The notes under the pieces were generated by a model. That model was not told where the DNA came from. It saw only the letters and a list, made by a program, of their open reading frames with translations, and searched no databases. From Aliihoeflea sp052435735 (GTDB lineage Bacteria; Pseudomonadota; Alphaproteobacteria; Rhizobiales; Rhizobiaceae), in NCBI GenBank assembly GCA_052435735.1, contig JBQVNB010000003.1, forward strand, positions 1-64,000: a stretch of DNA of 64,000 nt. The letters run 5' to 3'. Every line of letters starts with the position of its first letter. The first letter of the stretch is position 1. The translations under genes were made by a program, and so were the position numbers. This document shows, piece after piece, positions 34,986 to 44,200 of this stretch.

Positions 34986-35939
34986 TCAGAAATATCCTTC
35001 GAGCTTCTTCTTTTCCATCGATCCCGCCTCGTCGCGGTCGATTGCGCGGCCCTGGCGCTCGGAAACGGTTGCGGTGGTGATCTCGTCGATGATGTCGTCG
35101 ATGGTCTCGGCTTCGGAGAAGATGCCGCCGGAAAGCGCGAAGCAGCCAAGGGTGCGGAAGCGGATCGAGCCTTCCTGGCGCACCTCGCCAGGCCAGAGCT
35201 CCAGCCGCTCGTCCTTGGCGAGAATGATCATGCCGTCGCGCAGCACGAAGGGCCGGCGCTTGGCGAAATAGAGATCGACGATCGGGATTTCCTCGGCCTT
35301 GATGTACTGCCAGACGTCGAGCTCGGTCCAGTTGGAGAGCGGGAAGACGCGCACGCTCTCACCGCGCGCGATGCGGCCATTGTAGAGGTTCCACAATTCG
35401 GGTCGCTGGTTGCGCGCGTCCCAGCGATGATCGGGCGAGCGGAAGGAGAAGATGCGCTCCTTGGAGCGCGAGGCGTCCTCGTCGCGCCGCGCACCGCCGA
35501 AGGCTGCGTCGTAACGGCCGGCATCCAGCGCCTGGCGCAGCGCCTCGGTCTTCATGACGTCGGTGAAGTAGGATGAGCCGTGCTTGAACGGGCTCAACCC
35601 CTCGGCCGCACCGCGCGGATTGGTATGGACGTTGAGGTCGAGACCGAGGTCGCGCGCGGTCTGGTCGCGAAAGGCGATCATCTGCGAGAACTTCCAGCCG
35701 GTATCGACATGGAGCAGCGGAAAGGGGGTCGGTTCGGGCCAGAAGGCCTTGCGCGCGACATGCAGCAGGACGGACGAATCCTTGCCGACCGAATAGAGCA
35801 TCACCGGCCGCTCGAACTCCGCCGCGACCTCACGGAAGATGTGGATCGCTTCGTTCTCAAGGGCCTGGAGATGCGGCGAAAGGCGGCTGGAGTGGCTGTT
35901 GTCGTCGGTGGTCTGGAGGCGGGCTGCTGCTGCGGTCAT
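34986..35939 (-). CDS. cysD: Sulfate adenylyltransferase small subunit
   Basis: A 317-residue CysD, the ATP pyrophosphatase-fold catalytic subunit. The PP-loop YSVGKDSSVLLHVARKAF lies near residues 49-66; LHVDTGWKFSQMIAFRD, GGARRDEDASRSKERIFSFR and FPLSNWTELDVWQYI follow in order. The N-terminus carries about 20 extra polar residues. The start is ATG 35939, overlapping the cysH stop (ATGA). A longer frame upstream is a cysH shadow. Confidence 0.96.
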   Translation of the reverse strand: MTAAAARLQTTDDNSHSSRLSPHLQALENEAIHIFREVAAEFERPVMLYSVGKDSSVLLHVARKAFWPEPTPFPLLHVDTGWKFSQMIAFRDQTARDLGLDLNVHTNPRGAAEGLSPFKHGSSYFTDVMKTEALRQALDAGRYDAAFGGARRDEDASRSKERIFSFRSPDHRWDARNQRPELWNLYNGRIARGESVRVFPLSNWTELDVWQYIKAEEIPIVDLYFAKRRPFVLRDGMIILAKDERLELWPGEVRQEGSIRFRTLGCFALSGGIFSEAETIDDIIDEITTATVSERQGRAIDRDEAGSMEKKKLEGYF

Positions 35940-36706
35940 GTTGCGGGCACTTGCACTTTCCGGGAGGAGATCGGGGTGATCGGCGAGGCGGCGTCCTTGA
36001 CGTGGAGCCCGCATTCGCGGGTCTGGTCCTGTTCCCACCACCATCGCCCGGCGCGTTCGGGCTCGCCGGGCTTGATCGCGCGGGTGCACGGCTCGCAGCC
36101 GATCGAAGGATAGCCGCGCGCGTGGAGCGGGTTGAGGGGGACGTCGTGGCGCGCCGCATAGGCATTGATCGCGTCAAATGTCAGGTCGGCGAGCGGATTG
36201 ACCTTGAGAAGGCCGCGCTGCGCGTCCCATTCGGCGAGCGGCGTTTCGGCGCGCGCGCCGGACTGCCCGCGCCGCACGCCGGTGATCCAGATTTCAGCCC
36301 TGTCGAGTGCCAGCGAAAGCGGGCGCAGCTTGCGAATGTCACAGCAGGCGTGCCGCGCCTCGACGCTGTCGTAGAAGCCGTTGAGGCCGTAGCGCGCGGT
36401 GTAGGTCTCGATGTCGATGGGCGCCGGGCGATAGCGCTCGATAGCAAGGGCGAAGCGGCGCTCGGTCTCATCGATCAGCGTACGCGTTTCGTCGAACAGG
36501 CGGCCGGTGTCGAGCGTGACGATCTCGATAGAGCCCGCCGTGCCGGAACGCGCGATGGCCGCCGTGATGATTTGGTCCTCGATACCGAGCGAGGTCGTGA
36601 AGACCTTGCGGCCGGCAAAGCGCGCCACGCGTTGAAGCCTCGCTTCCAGATCGAGGGAGCTGAGTTCGTCGGCGAGGGCGGCAATGGCGGCAGGTGCGTG
36701 CGTCAT
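35936..36706 (-). CDS. cysH: Adenylyl-sulfate (APS) reductase, thioredoxin dependent
   Basis: A 256-residue CysH reducing APS to sulfite. FTTSLGIEDQIITAAIA and IVTLDTGRLFDET form the nucleotide site. The two cysteine pairs CCDIRK and CEPCTR ligate a [4Fe-4S] cluster, a mark of APS (not PAPS) specificity. The C-terminal RECGLH carries the catalytic cysteine. It is first of cysHDN, 111 bp after the sulfate transporter genes on the same strand. Confidence 0.95.
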   Translation of the reverse strand: MTHAPAAIAALADELSSLDLEARLQRVARFAGRKVFTTSLGIEDQIITAAIARSGTAGSIEIVTLDTGRLFDETRTLIDETERRFALAIERYRPAPIDIETYTARYGLNGFYDSVEARHACCDIRKLRPLSLALDRAEIWITGVRRGQSGARAETPLAEWDAQRGLLKVNPLADLTFDAINAYAARHDVPLNPLHARGYPSIGCEPCTRAIKPGEPERAGRWWWEQDQTRECGLHVKDAASPITPISSRKVQVPAT

Positions 36707-36817
36707 GCCTGCAAAGATGCGGGATCGGGCCGCGCCGCGACAGGAAACGGGCTCTCATTTTGCCGCGGATGCGAGCAAATTCGAACCCGTTTCGCCGCCA
36801 GCGCGCAATTGCCGGCC

Positions 36818-37858
36818 TCAATGGGCGGGGAAGAGCTTCCACGCGCGCGGCCGGAACGCGATGCGCGTGCCCTCCGCGACCGGGCTGTCGGCCGGCAGTT
36901 CGATCTCGACCCGGTGGCCGGGGCCGCCGACGGCAAGCTCGATGCGCCGGCGCGCCTCGACCCGGCGCGTGGCGGTGACGGTGCCGGCGATGCAGCCGCC
37001 GCAGCCTTCCAGCACGTCGATGTCATGCGGGCGGAAATAGAGCTCAGCCGGACCGGCGGGCGCGTTGTGCGCCTCAAGGCCGATGGTCCGGTCCTCCAGC
37101 CACACCTGCCCGTCCTCGACGCGAACCGGAAGTCGGCTCGATTCGCCGATAAAGCCGTAGACGAAGGGCGAGTTCGGCGTGTCGTAGATGTCGTCGGCCG
37201 AGCCGACCTGCTCGATCCGGCCGCGGCTCATGACGACGACGCGGTCGGCAAGTTCCAGCGCCTCCTCCTGGTCGTGCGTGACGAAGACGGTGGTGTGGCC
37301 GGTGCGGTCGTGGATCTCGCGCAGCCAGCGGCGCAGATCGCGGCGCACCTGCGCGTCGAGGGCGCCGAAGGGCTCGTCGAGGAGCAGCACCTTCGGCTCG
37401 ATGGCGAGCGCGCGGGCGAGCGCGACGCGCTGGCGCTGGCCGCCGGAAAGCTGGTTGGGGAAGCGCTTTTCGAGGCCCGAAAGCTGGACGAGGTCGAGCA
37501 GTTCGAGCGCGCGGCGGTGGATTTCCGATTTCGGCGGACGGGTGGCAGCGGGCCGCACCTTCAGCCCGAAACCGATATTGTCGAGGACGTTCATGTGCCG
37601 GAAGAGCGCGTAATGCTGGAAGACGAAGCCGACATTGCGCTCCTGCACGCTCTTGCGCGACGCGTCCTCGTCGCCGAAATGGATCGCCCCGCCGGTCGGA
37701 AAGTCGAGCCCGGCGATGAGGCGCAGGAGCGTCGTCTTGCCGGACCCCGAAGGTCCCAGAAGCGCGATCAGTTCGCCGGAGCGGATGTCGAGCGAGACGT
37801 TGTCGAGCGCGTGAAAGCCCGAGAAGGTCTTGTCGATGGAGTTGACGCGAAGTTCCAT
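36818..37858 (-). CDS. cysA: Sulfate/thiosulfate ABC transporter ATPase
   Basis: A 346-residue CysA. Walker A LLGPSGSGKTTLLRLIAGLD near residue 34, VFQHYALFRHMNVLDNIGFG, signature LSGGQRQRVALARAL, Walker B VLLLDEPFGALD and VFVTHDQEEALELAD. The C-terminal TOBE-like region (VWLEDRTIGLEAHNAPAGPA onward) is regulatory. ATG 37858 begins MELRVNSIDKTF. An open frame that continues upstream over cysW is a shadow, not a fusion. It is last of cysPTWA. Confidence 0.95.
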   Translation of the reverse strand: MELRVNSIDKTFSGFHALDNVSLDIRSGELIALLGPSGSGKTTLLRLIAGLDFPTGGAIHFGDEDASRKSVQERNVGFVFQHYALFRHMNVLDNIGFGLKVRPAATRPPKSEIHRRALELLDLVQLSGLEKRFPNQLSGGQRQRVALARALAIEPKVLLLDEPFGALDAQVRRDLRRWLREIHDRTGHTTVFVTHDQEEALELADRVVVMSRGRIEQVGSADDIYDTPNSPFVYGFIGESSRLPVRVEDGQVWLEDRTIGLEAHNAPAGPAELYFRPHDIDVLEGCGGCIAGTVTATRRVEARRRIELAVGGPGHRVEIELPADSPVAEGTRIAFRPRAWKLFPAH

Positions 37859-37872
37859 TGAGGGATTCCCGA

Positions 37873-38763
37873 TTAATGTCCGCGCAGGCCGTCGCCGCGA
37901 CCGTAGACGCGTTCGAGAACGGCCTTGAGGACGAGCGTGACGAGGGCGAGGACGGCAAGGAGCGAGGCGACCGCGAAGGCGGCGACGAAATTGTACTCGT
38001 TGTAGAGGATCTCGACCTGCAGCGGCATGGTGACGGTCTCGCCGCGCAGCCGGCCGGAGACGACCGACACGGCGCCGAACTCGCCCATGGCGCGGGCGTT
38101 GCAGAGGAGAACGCCGTAGAGCAGGCCCCATTTGATGTTGGGCAGCGTGACCAGCCGGAACGCCTGCCAGCCCGACGCGCCGAGCGAGATCGCCGCCTCC
38201 TCGTCGCCGGTGCCCTGGTCCTGCATCAGCGGGATCAGTTCGCGGGCGATGAACGGGAAGGTGACGAAGATCGTCGCCAGCACCACGCCGGGAACGGCGA
38301 AGAGGATCTGCAGCCCGTAGGAGTTGAGGAGCGGGCCGAAATAGCTCTGCGCATTGAAGAGCAGCACGTAGACGAGGCCGGCGATCACCGGCGAGACCGA
38401 GAAGGGCAGGTCGATAAGCGTGATCAGGAACGCCTTGCCCTTGAACTCGAACTTGGCGATCGCCCATGCGGCCGCGACGCCGAAGACCAGGTTGGCCGGC
38501 ACGGCGATGGCCGCGACGAGCAGCGTCAGCCTGATCGCGGCGAGCGCATCCGGCTCGACGATGGAGGCGAGCGCCACCTGCCAGCCGCGCCGCAGCGCCT
38601 CGGCGAAGACGGCGACGAGCGGCATGAAGAGAACCAGCGCCAGAAAGGCGACGGCGATCGAGATCAGCACCCATTTCGCCGCCGGGCTCTCGCCGGTCGG
38701 ATCGCGAAAGGGCGTCTCGGGTGTAGCTGCGAACGAGCCCTGCAAGGCCAGACTATCCGCCAT
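37873..38763 (-). CDS. cysW: Sulfate ABC transporter permease CysW
   Basis: A 296-residue permease with six membrane helices after a polar N-terminus of about 28 residues. CysW features: LITLIDLPFSVSPVIAGLVY, the EAA loop DEEAAISLGASGWQAFRLVT followed by LPNIKWGLLYGVLLCNARAMG, and EFGAVSVVSGRLRGETVTMP. It forms a heterodimer with CysT. The start overlaps the cysT end by 11 bp. Confidence 0.94.
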   Translation of the reverse strand: MADSLALQGSFAATPETPFRDPTGESPAAKWVLISIAVAFLALVLFMPLVAVFAEALRRGWQVALASIVEPDALAAIRLTLLVAAIAVPANLVFGVAAAWAIAKFEFKGKAFLITLIDLPFSVSPVIAGLVYVLLFNAQSYFGPLLNSYGLQILFAVPGVVLATIFVTFPFIARELIPLMQDQGTGDEEAAISLGASGWQAFRLVTLPNIKWGLLYGVLLCNARAMGEFGAVSVVSGRLRGETVTMPLQVEILYNEYNFVAAFAVASLLAVLALVTLVLKAVLERVYGRGDGLRGH

Positions 38764-39616
38764 AACCGAACCTCCTGCGGCTCCAGGCCTGAATGAGATT
38801 GATGGTGAGGAGCACCACGAAGGCGAGCACCAGCATGATCGCGCCGATGGCGGTCGCGGCCGGATAGTTGAACTCTTCCAGCCGGATGACGATCAGAAGC
38901 GGTGCGATCTCCGAGACGAACGGGATGTTGCCCGCGATGAACAGCACCGAGCCGTATTCGCCGACGGCGCGGCCGAAGGCGAGGGCGAAGCCGGTGAGGA
39001 TCGCCGGCAGGAGGCCGGGAAGGATGACCCGCCACACGGTCTGGAAGCGGTTGGCGCCGAGGGTCGCTGCGGCTTCCTCGACCTCGCGGCTGATCTCCTC
39101 CATCACCGGCTGGACGGTGTGCACGACGAAGGGCAGGCCGATGAAGATCAGCGCGATCACGATGCCGGTGGGCGTGTAGGCGATGCGGATGTCGTATGGC
39201 TGAAGCCACTGCCCGACCCAGCCATTCGGCGCGTAGATGGCGGTGAGCGCGATGCCCGCCACCGCCGTCGGCAGCGCAAAGGGCAGGTCGACCGCCGCAT
39301 CGATCAGCCGCCGGCCGGGGAAACGGTAGCGCACCAGCACCCAGGCGACGATGACGCCGAAGACGACATTGACGCTTGCCGCAAAGCCCGACGTCCAGAA
39401 CGAGGTTCGCAGCGCGGCGACGACGCGCGGGTCGGTCGCCAGTCGCCAGAACTCGGTCCAGCCGAGCGACGCCGATTTCCAGCCCAGCCCCGCGAGCGGG
39501 ATCAGGATCAGGAGCGAGAGATAGAAGATGGTGAAACCGAATGTGAGCCCGAATCCCGGGATCACGCTCGGCTCCTTCCAGCGCCAGCGCGCCGGCGCTG
39601 AAAGCACCGCACTCAT
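38753..39616 (-). CDS. cysT: Sulfate ABC transporter permease CysT (CysU)
   Basis: A 287-residue permease. IPGFGLTFGFTIFYLSLLIL at the first helix, AAVDLPFALPTAVAGIALTA, the EAA loop VEEAAATLGANRFQTVWRVI and EYGSVLFIAGNIPFVSEIAP are diagnostic for CysT. Six helices predicted. It begins 3 bp after cysP. Confidence 0.94.
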   Translation of the reverse strand: MSAVLSAPARWRWKEPSVIPGFGLTFGFTIFYLSLLILIPLAGLGWKSASLGWTEFWRLATDPRVVAALRTSFWTSGFAASVNVVFGVIVAWVLVRYRFPGRRLIDAAVDLPFALPTAVAGIALTAIYAPNGWVGQWLQPYDIRIAYTPTGIVIALIFIGLPFVVHTVQPVMEEISREVEEAAATLGANRFQTVWRVILPGLLPAILTGFALAFGRAVGEYGSVLFIAGNIPFVSEIAPLLIVIRLEEFNYPAATAIGAIMLVLAFVVLLTINLIQAWSRRRFGYGG

Positions 39617-39619
39617 CGA

Positions 39620-40639
39620 TCAGCGACCCGGCAGGTAGATCTGGTCGAAGACGCCGCCGTCGCCGAAGAAGCGCGGCTGCGCCTCCCGCCATCCGCCGAG
39701 ATCGTCGATGGTGACGAGTTCGAGATCGGGGAAGCGTTCCAGTTCGGCCGGTTCCACCACGTCCGGTTTTGCCGGGCGGTAGAAGTTGCGGGCGGCGATG
39801 TTCTGGCCGACATCCGAATAGAGATATTCGAGATAGGCGGTCGCGACCTCGCGCGTGCCCTTGGCGTCGACATTGGCGTCGACCACCGCTACCGGCGGCT
39901 CGGCGAGGATCGAGAGCGACGGGACGACGATGTCGAACTGGTCGGGCCCGAGCTCCTCGATGGCGAGGAAAGCCTCGTTCTCCCAAGCGAGCAGCACGTC
40001 GCCGATGCCGCGCTGGACGAAGGTCGTGGTGGAGCCCCGCGCGGCGCCGTCGAGGACAGGTACGTGCTTGAAGAGTTCGGTGACGTATTCGGTCGCCTTC
40101 GCTTCGTCGCCGCCATGTTCCTTGAGCGCCCAGGCCCAGGCGGCGAGGAAGTTCCAGCGCGCGCCGCCCGAGGATTTCGGGTTGGGCGTGATGACCTCGA
40201 CACCCTCGCCGACGAGATCGCCCCAATCGGTCAGGTTCTTCGGATTGCCCTTGCGCACCAGGAAAACGATGGTCGAGGTGTAGGGCGCGTTGTTGTTGTC
40301 GAGCGTGCCGCGCCAGTCTTCGCGGATCTTGCCGGTATTCGACACGATGGCGTCGATATCGGCTTCGAGCGCCAGTGTGACGACATCCGCCTCGAGCCCG
40401 TCGATGACGGTGCGTGCCTGGCTGCCGGACCCGCCATGCGTGGTCTGGATGTTGACCGTTTCCCCTTTTTCCCCCTGCCAGTGCTCGGCAAAGGCCGCAT
40501 TGAACTCACGATAGAGTTCGCGCGTCGGATCGTAGGAGACGTTGATGATGGTCTGTTGCGCATAGGCGAAACCCGATCCGCCAAATTGCACCGATGCGGC
40601 CAGAGCCGCCGTGAAGAGAAGATGTCTTCGCGTGAACAT
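39620..40639 (-). CDS. cysP: Sulfate-binding periplasmic protein
   Basis: A 339-residue binding protein. The signal peptide covers residues 1-27 (ends GSGFAYA before QQT). NVSYDPTRELYREFNAAFAE is the sulfate-binding N-terminal signature; THGGSGSQARTVIDGLEADV and ITPNPKSSGGARWNFLAAWA complete the ligand pocket. CysP and Sbp cannot be separated with certainty; operon position favours CysP. It is first of cysPTWA. Confidence 0.92.
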   Translation of the reverse strand: MFTRRHLLFTAALAASVQFGGSGFAYAQQTIINVSYDPTRELYREFNAAFAEHWQGEKGETVNIQTTHGGSGSQARTVIDGLEADVVTLALEADIDAIVSNTGKIREDWRGTLDNNNAPYTSTIVFLVRKGNPKNLTDWGDLVGEGVEVITPNPKSSGGARWNFLAAWAWALKEHGGDEAKATEYVTELFKHVPVLDGAARGSTTTFVQRGIGDVLLAWENEAFLAIEELGPDQFDIVVPSLSILAEPPVAVVDANVDAKGTREVATAYLEYLYSDVGQNIAARNFYRPAKPDVVEPAELERFPDLELVTIDDLGGWREAQPRFFGDGGVFDQIYLPGR

Positions 40640-40775
40640 GTCGACTGCCTCCGTTGACAGCCCCGATCCTACGCTTGTCGCCGCCCGGCGGAACGCTGCC
40701 CGCGACCAAACTTGGCGGGCTTTCGGAATGGTCGTTCCAAATTGCGGCGGAATGACGCAAAAAGCGCGCCGGTGT

Positions 40776-42074
40776 TCAGGCGCGTACGAAGACGGTCTGG
40801 AAAGTCGAGACAGGCTCGTTGCGGTCAGCGAAGCCGTAGATCTCGTCGATCAGGCCGCGTGCGGCGCCGGCATCGAAATCGGCGAGGCCCAGAAGCTCCA
40901 CGGCCTTGACCGTCAGTTCTTCGCGCTCGAGCGGATTTTCCGGATCGCCCTTGCAGGCCTCGCGGCGCTCCTCGAGCCAGATGTCGCCGACGCGCGCCTT
41001 GACGCTTGCTCCCCAGGCCGCCGGATAGGCGGCCTCGATCGCCGGGTCGACGTCGAGCGACGTGATCGCGCGCAAATGGCGCGCAGCGGCGCGGTGATTG
41101 CCGTCGAAGGACGATGTCGTGACGGCGCCGGCCCGGATCGCCTCGGCGACGCAGTGCTGGAGCGAGAATTTCGCGCCATAGGGCTCGGTCGGGTCCGGCC
41201 GGTCGCACACGTCGAGCGCGGCGCGATAGGTTTCGACACGAATCTCGTCGGGCATCGCGCCGTCGAGACGCGAATTGAGCGCCAGCGCGGCGTCGATGGC
41301 CGGATGCGTATGGCGGCAGCAGGGCCAGGGCTTGATCGAGGTCTGGACGAGTTCCCACGGGCCGTCCGCATCGGCCAGCACGGCATCAGGGACAGGGTCC
41401 GGGCAAAGCGCCGCGAAGAAGCCCTTCTCGCCTTCCAGGATCGTGTCCGCGCCGGTGAAGCCTTCGCGCGCCAGAAGCGCGGCGATGACGCCGGATTCGG
41501 CCGCGCGGGCGGTGTGAAGATGCTTGCTCATCGCCCCGGCCGACAGGAATTCCCAGACGCCACCCGATTGCGTGCCGGCATTGCCGAGCGCCCAGACGGC
41601 CTGATCTTCGTCGAGGTCGAGAAGATACGCGGCCGCTATCGCCGCGCCGAACGTGCCGCAGGTCGCGGTGTTGTGCCAGACGCGATAATGCGCCTTGCCG
41701 ACTGCGTTGCCGACCCGGCAGCAGGCCTCATAGCCGTGAAGCACGGAAATCAGGAAGTCCCTGCCGCTCGCCCGCAGCGTCTCCGCCAGTGCGGCGGCGG
41801 CGGGCACGACGACGGTGCCCGGATGCGTGACGGAGGTGCGGTGAAGGTCATCGAGTTCGAGAATGTGCGCCAGACCGCCGAAATAGAAGGCGCGCCGGCC
41901 GGCATCGGGCGTCGACCACGAGGAGAGTGTCGCGATCGCCTTGGCAGGCGCGGTGTCGCGCGCGGCAAGGGCGCAGGCGAGCGTGTCCACGACGAAGCCG
42001 GCGGCGCGTTTGAGGTCGGCGTCGGTGACGGGCTTGCTGCGGATCAACCGGACGAGTTCGCGGGTCAGCGTCAT
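40776..42074 (-). CDS. MmgE/PrpD family protein
   Basis: A 432-residue protein of the MmgE/PrpD fold, which includes 2-methylcitrate dehydratase, cis-aconitate decarboxylase and iminodisuccinate epimerase. AAGFVVDTLACALAARDTAP, FYFGGLAHILELDDLHRTSV with the conserved aspartates, THPGTVVVPAAAALAE, HGYEACCRVG and KPWPCCRHTHPAIDA are family landmarks. Context with a MaoC-like hydratase and acyl-CoA dehydrogenase points to di- or tricarboxylate chemistry. The exact reaction is unknown. It starts 3 bp after the hydratase gene. Confidence 0.88.
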   Translation of the reverse strand: MTLTRELVRLIRSKPVTDADLKRAAGFVVDTLACALAARDTAPAKAIATLSSWSTPDAGRRAFYFGGLAHILELDDLHRTSVTHPGTVVVPAAAALAETLRASGRDFLISVLHGYEACCRVGNAVGKAHYRVWHNTATCGTFGAAIAAAYLLDLDEDQAVWALGNAGTQSGGVWEFLSAGAMSKHLHTARAAESGVIAALLAREGFTGADTILEGEKGFFAALCPDPVPDAVLADADGPWELVQTSIKPWPCCRHTHPAIDAALALNSRLDGAMPDEIRVETYRAALDVCDRPDPTEPYGAKFSLQHCVAEAIRAGAVTTSSFDGNHRAAARHLRAITSLDVDPAIEAAYPAAWGASVKARVGDIWLEERREACKGDPENPLEREELTVKAVELLGLADFDAGAARGLIDEIYGFADRNEPVSTFQTVFVRA

Positions 42075-42077
42075 GGG

Positions 42078-42911
42078 TCAGAATTCCGTGGTCGAGATCA
42101 TGATGAGGCGATCGTCCGTGTCGCGAGCTTCCAGCGCAAGACCCGTCTCGGCGGCCACTTCCGCAAGACGGATTTCGGTGCCGCAGAAGACTGGTGACAT
42201 CGCCCGGAACGAGAAGGCGGACGGCCGCTTGCCTGCGATCCTGCGGGCGCGCTCGAAGAGCAGCATGGCGACCAGCGGGCCGTGGACGATCAAGCCGGGA
42301 TAATGCTCGACGCCGGTCACGTAAGGCTGGTCGTAGTGGATGCGGTGGCCGTTATAGGTGAGCGCGGAAAACCGGAAGAGCGTCACCTCGTCGGGCGTCA
42401 CGCTCTCCTCGGACAGAACCGGCTTGTCGGCGCGCGGGGCGGGCGGCTTGGCTGCCGCCGGGTCCTCCGCCTCGCGATAGACGATGTCATGCTCCTCGGT
42501 GGCGACGACAGTGCCGCCCTGCACGATCTCGTGCCGGACCGTGACGAAGGCGAGTGGCCCGGAGCGACCCTGCTTTTCGGTCATCGACAGGATGGTCGAG
42601 CGCTTTTCGGCCTCGGCTCCGAAGGCAAGGTCGCCCCGAAAGGTGAAGCGCCCGCCGGCATACATGCGCCGCGGCAGCGCGATCGGCGGCAGGAACCCGC
42701 CTTTCGCCGCGTGACCGTCGAGGCCGGTCTCATCGCGCGGCGTCGCTTCGAGAAAATAGAACCAGTGCCAGAGCGGCGGCAGGATCGCATCCCCTTCGGC
42801 GAACGCGGTGGACCAGTCGCCGAGCATGGCGCGGGCGCGCGTCGCGGGCGAGCGCACGATGTCGTCGTTGACGCTACGGGTCCGGCCGACCCAGTCGCTG
42901 GTATCCGTCAT
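42078..42911 (-). CDS. MaoC-like / FAS1-type hydratase (mesaconyl-CoA hydratase-like)
   Basis: A 277-residue double-hotdog protein. The N-terminal half (LPPLWHWFYFLEATPRDETG, then GGFLPPIALPRRMYAGGRF) resembles mesaconyl-C4-CoA and itaconyl-CoA hydratases. The C-terminal half has the catalytic-like FSALTYNGHRIHYDQPYVTG and YPGLIVHGPLVAMLL, where the Asp/His pair of MaoC hydratases occurs. Such enzymes hydrate a CoA-activated unsaturated dicarboxylate. It lies 8 bp after the acyl-CoA dehydrogenase and 3 bp before the MmgE/PrpD gene. Confidence 0.85.
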   Translation of the reverse strand: MTDTSDWVGRTRSVNDDIVRSPATRARAMLGDWSTAFAEGDAILPPLWHWFYFLEATPRDETGLDGHAAKGGFLPPIALPRRMYAGGRFTFRGDLAFGAEAEKRSTILSMTEKQGRSGPLAFVTVRHEIVQGGTVVATEEHDIVYREAEDPAAAKPPAPRADKPVLSEESVTPDEVTLFRFSALTYNGHRIHYDQPYVTGVEHYPGLIVHGPLVAMLLFERARRIAGKRPSAFSFRAMSPVFCGTEIRLAEVAAETGLALEARDTDDRLIMISTTEF

Positions 42912-42919
42912 GATCGCCT

Positions 42920-44092
42920 TCAGAACGAGCGGGGCAGGCCGAGCACTTTCTCGGCCACGTTGGAGAGGATCAGATTGGTCGAGATCGGCGCGATCTGGTA
43001 GAGGCGCGTCTCGCGGAACTTGCGCTCCACATCATATTCCTCGGCGAAGCCGAAGCCGCCATGCGTCTGCAGGCAGGTGTCCGCAGCGCGCCACGAGGCC
43101 TCGGAAGCCAGCATCTTGGCCATGTTGGCCTCCGGCCCGCACGGCTCGCCGCGGTCGAACATTTCGGCGGCGTGGCGCACGGCTAGGCGCGCGGCGTGCA
43201 GCTCGACATGATTACGCGCGATCGGGAACTGGATGCCCTGGTTCTGGCCGATCGGACGACCGAACACTTTGCGTTCCTTGGCGTAATTCGTCGCCCGCTC
43301 GATGAACCAGCGGCAATCGCCGATACATTCGGCGGCGATCAGGATGCGCTCGGCATTCATGCCGTCGAGAATGTAGCGAAATCCCTTATGCTCCTCGCCG
43401 ATCAGCGCGTCGGCGGGAATTTCGAGATTGTCGAAGAAGATTTCCGTCGTCGCGTGGTTGATCATCGTCGCGATCGGCGTGATCCGCATCTGGTCCTTCG
43501 GCGCCGCCTTCATGTCGACGATGAAGACCGACAACCCGTCCGTGCGCGAGGGCAGGGAGCCCTTGGGCGCCGTGCGGGCGAGGAGGATCATCAGGTCGGA
43601 ATGCTCGGCACGGCTGGTCCAGACCTTCTGGCCGTTGACGACATAAGTGTCGCCGCGCTTCTCGGCCATCGTCGCGATCGACAGCGTGTCGGTGCCCGCG
43701 CCCGGTTCGGTGACGCCGAACGCCTGCAGGCGCAATTCGCCGCTCGCGATCTTCGGCAGGTATTTCTGCTTCTGCGCCTCGCTGCCATGCCGCAGGAGCG
43801 TTCCCATCGTGTACATCTGGGCGTGGCACGCGGCCCCGTTGGCGCCGGAGGCATGGACTTCGGCGAGGATGGCCGCCGCGGCACGCAAGGGCAGGCCGCT
43901 ACCGCCATATTCCGCCGGGATCAGCGCGGCGAGCAGCCCGGCTTCCGCCATCGCGGTGACGAACTCGGTCGGGTATTCGCGGGCGCGGTCGACCTTGCGC
44001 CAATAGGCGTCGGGAAAGCGCCGGCACAGCGCGCGCGTCGTCTCGCGAATGGGCTCGAGGTCGTCGTCGGAAATGGGCTGAACGGAATCCAT
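42920..44092 (-). CDS. Acyl-CoA dehydrogenase
   Basis: A 390-residue flavoenzyme. LQAFGVTEPGAGTDTLSIAT and YVVNGQKVWTSRAEHSDLMI line the FAD/substrate site; INHATTEIFFDNLEIPADAL and ERKVFGRPIGQNQGIQFPIA follow; CLQTHGGFGFAEEYDVERKF is the C-terminal signature. The catalytic base position (usually a Glu near the C-terminus) is in the FAEEYDVER region. ATG 44092 is chosen over a TTG 33 bases upstream. It is first of a three-gene operon and divergent from the LysR gene. Confidence 0.92.
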   Translation of the reverse strand: MDSVQPISDDDLEPIRETTRALCRRFPDAYWRKVDRAREYPTEFVTAMAEAGLLAALIPAEYGGSGLPLRAAAAILAEVHASGANGAACHAQMYTMGTLLRHGSEAQKQKYLPKIASGELRLQAFGVTEPGAGTDTLSIATMAEKRGDTYVVNGQKVWTSRAEHSDLMILLARTAPKGSLPSRTDGLSVFIVDMKAAPKDQMRITPIATMINHATTEIFFDNLEIPADALIGEEHKGFRYILDGMNAERILIAAECIGDCRWFIERATNYAKERKVFGRPIGQNQGIQFPIARNHVELHAARLAVRHAAEMFDRGEPCGPEANMAKMLASEASWRAADTCLQTHGGFGFAEEYDVERKFRETRLYQIAPISTNLILSNVAEKVLGLPRSF

Positions 44093-44171
44093 CGGTCTCA
44101 CTGAAGTGGGGCTCGGAGCCTGCAAATTGTGCCCGATCGGGCTCTAAGGCAAAGATAATTTCCTTTTAGCG

Positions 44172-44194
44172 ACGATAGGTTTTCATTATATCGT
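44172..44194. promoter_or_regulatory. Candidate LysR operator
   Basis: ACGATA-N11-TATCGT, a perfect 6-bp-arm dyad with the 11-bp spacer typical of LysR-type regulators, 7 bp before the LysR ATG and about 80 bp before the divergent acyl-CoA dehydrogenase start. Confidence 0.5.
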
Positions 44195-44200
44195 GCCGGC

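Noticed and set aside
36818..38674. Apparent CysW-CysA fusion (618 codons)
   Set aside because: The upstream part is an out-of-frame reading of cysW, which is intact in its own frame. CysA begins at its own ATG 37858.
44126..44200. Frameshifted longer acyl-CoA dehydrogenase N-terminus (TTG start)
   Set aside because: The 11 extra residues from TTG 44125 have no family similarity and extend towards the LysR promoter; ATG 44092 fits the family length.
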